Below, one piece after another: positions 32,744 to 33,264 of a DNA stretch of 33,264 nt. The DNA comes from an uncultured Rhodospirillales bacterium. Its GTDB lineage: Bacteria; Pseudomonadota; Alphaproteobacteria; Acetobacterales; Acetobacteraceae. Where the stretch lies: NCBI GenBank assembly GCA_903843125.1, contig CAIMOR010000196.1:1-33264 (forward strand), in the 5' to 3' direction. The notes below the pieces were generated by a model that was not told the origin of the DNA, did no database searches, and was given only the letters and a program-made list of their open reading frames with translations. How positions within the stretch are numbered: the first letter of the stretch is position 1; each line of letters opens with the position of its first letter. The translations under genes were made by a program, and so were the position numbers.

Positions 32744-33264
32744 ATGAAGATCGGTTTCAATGCCCCGACGGGCGGGCCGCTGGCGACGCCCGACAACCTG
32801 GTCAAGCTGGCGCAGGGTGCCGAGGCCATCGGCTTCGACTACGCCACCTTCTCGGACCATGTGGTGATCCCGACCGATATCACCACCCGTTACCCCTACA
32901 GCGATACCGGCGAATTCCCGGCCGGGGCGGCAGGTTCCCGGCATGAACAACTGACCGAGCTGGCCTGGGTGGCGGCCAAGACCACGCGGCTCAGGCTGGT
33001 GACGAGCGTGATGGTGGTGCCGCACCGCCAGCCGGTACTGACCGCCAAGGTCCTCTCCACCATCGACATCCTGTCCGGCGGGCGGCTCACGGTCGGCATC
33101 GGCGCCGGCTGGCTGAAGGAGGAGATCGAGGCAATGGGCTCCTCCTACGAGGCCCGCGGCCGGATCACCGACGAGACGATGCAGGTGTGCAAGCTGCTGT
33201 GGACCCAGCAGGACCCGAGCTTCCACGGCGAGTTCCTCAGCTTCGACAAGCTGGTCTTCGAGCC
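32744..33264 (+). CDS. LLM-class oxidoreductase, probable F420-dependent (3' end outside window)
   Basis: The first 173 residues of a luciferase-like protein, open to the window end. It starts MKIGFNAPTGGPLATPDNLV and has GFDYATFSDHVVIPTDI, LAWVAAKTTRLRLVTSVMVV, PHRQPVLTAKVLSTIDILSG, GRLTVGIGAGWLKEEIEAMG and ITDETMQVCKLLWTQQDPSF. This is again the Rv2161c-like F420-associated layout, but distinct from the 26075 gene. GGGAGG (32729-32734) lies 9 bases before the ATG. It is divergent from fbiC across 82 bases, so the two may be co-regulated. Substrate unknown. Confidence 0.86.
   Translation, partial: MKIGFNAPTGGPLATPDNLVKLAQGAEAIGFDYATFSDHVVIPTDITTRYPYSDTGEFPAGAAGSRHEQLTELAWVAAKTTRLRLVTSVMVVPHRQPVLTAKVLSTIDILSGGRLTVGIGAGWLKEEIEAMGSSYEARGRITDETMQVCKLLWTQQDPSFHGEFLSFDKLVFE

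Overview
The window is a high-GC chromosomal stretch from what looks like an alphaproteobacterium, most likely Rhodospirillales/Acetobacteraceae. That is an inference from the gene order ffh-rpsP-rimM-trmD-rplS-leuCDB, the alphaproteobacterial style of Ffh, IF3 and ArgB, a polyhydroxyalkanoate-type protein, and a hand-counted GC of about 71% in a 120-base sample of leuB. No insertion sequence, phage gene or CRISPR array is visible, and no gap between genes exceeds about 210 bases. The longest gaps (18170-18379 between the tRNA and argB, 4934-5107, 11232-11400) hold at most small hairpins.

Layout. 1-4933: 3' end of a UvrD/PcrA helicase overlapping prmA, then a luciferase-like flavin monooxygenase and two coupled glycosyltransferases (GT4, GT9). 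5108-8520: three exported proteins of unknown role (one with a variant rhodanese domain, two with look-alike C-terminal ends) and a small PHA-system protein. 8630-19264: a housekeeping block with thrS, infC (apparently starting at a rare ATA codon), ffh, rpsP, rimM, trmD, rplS, leuC, leuD, leuB, tRNA-Arg(ACG) and argB. 19391-23998: a single 1535-residue protein made of six tandem repeats of about 250 residues, with no family I recognise and with GC clearly below its surroundings in the 5' half. 24078-33264: a ketopantoate-reductase-like gene, then a coenzyme F420 island.

The F420 island holds F420-dependent glucose-6-phosphate dehydrogenase (fgd) directly coupled to cofE, cofD and cofC, with the fused deazaflavin synthase gene fbiC converging from the other side. 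Three further luciferase-like (LLM) oxidoreductases of families linked to F420 surround it. Together these genes should make the deazaflavin (FbiC), attach the phospho-organic acid side chain (CofC, CofD), add glutamates (CofE) and reduce the cofactor with a sugar phosphate (Fgd), for use by the neighbouring oxidoreductases. CofE lacks the flavin-reductase domain found in actinobacterial FbiB, so which three-carbon precursor is used is an open question.

The best candidates for undescribed biology are the six-repeat giant protein, the compact F420 production-and-use module in an alphaproteobacterium, and the trio of exported proteins at 5108-8122.
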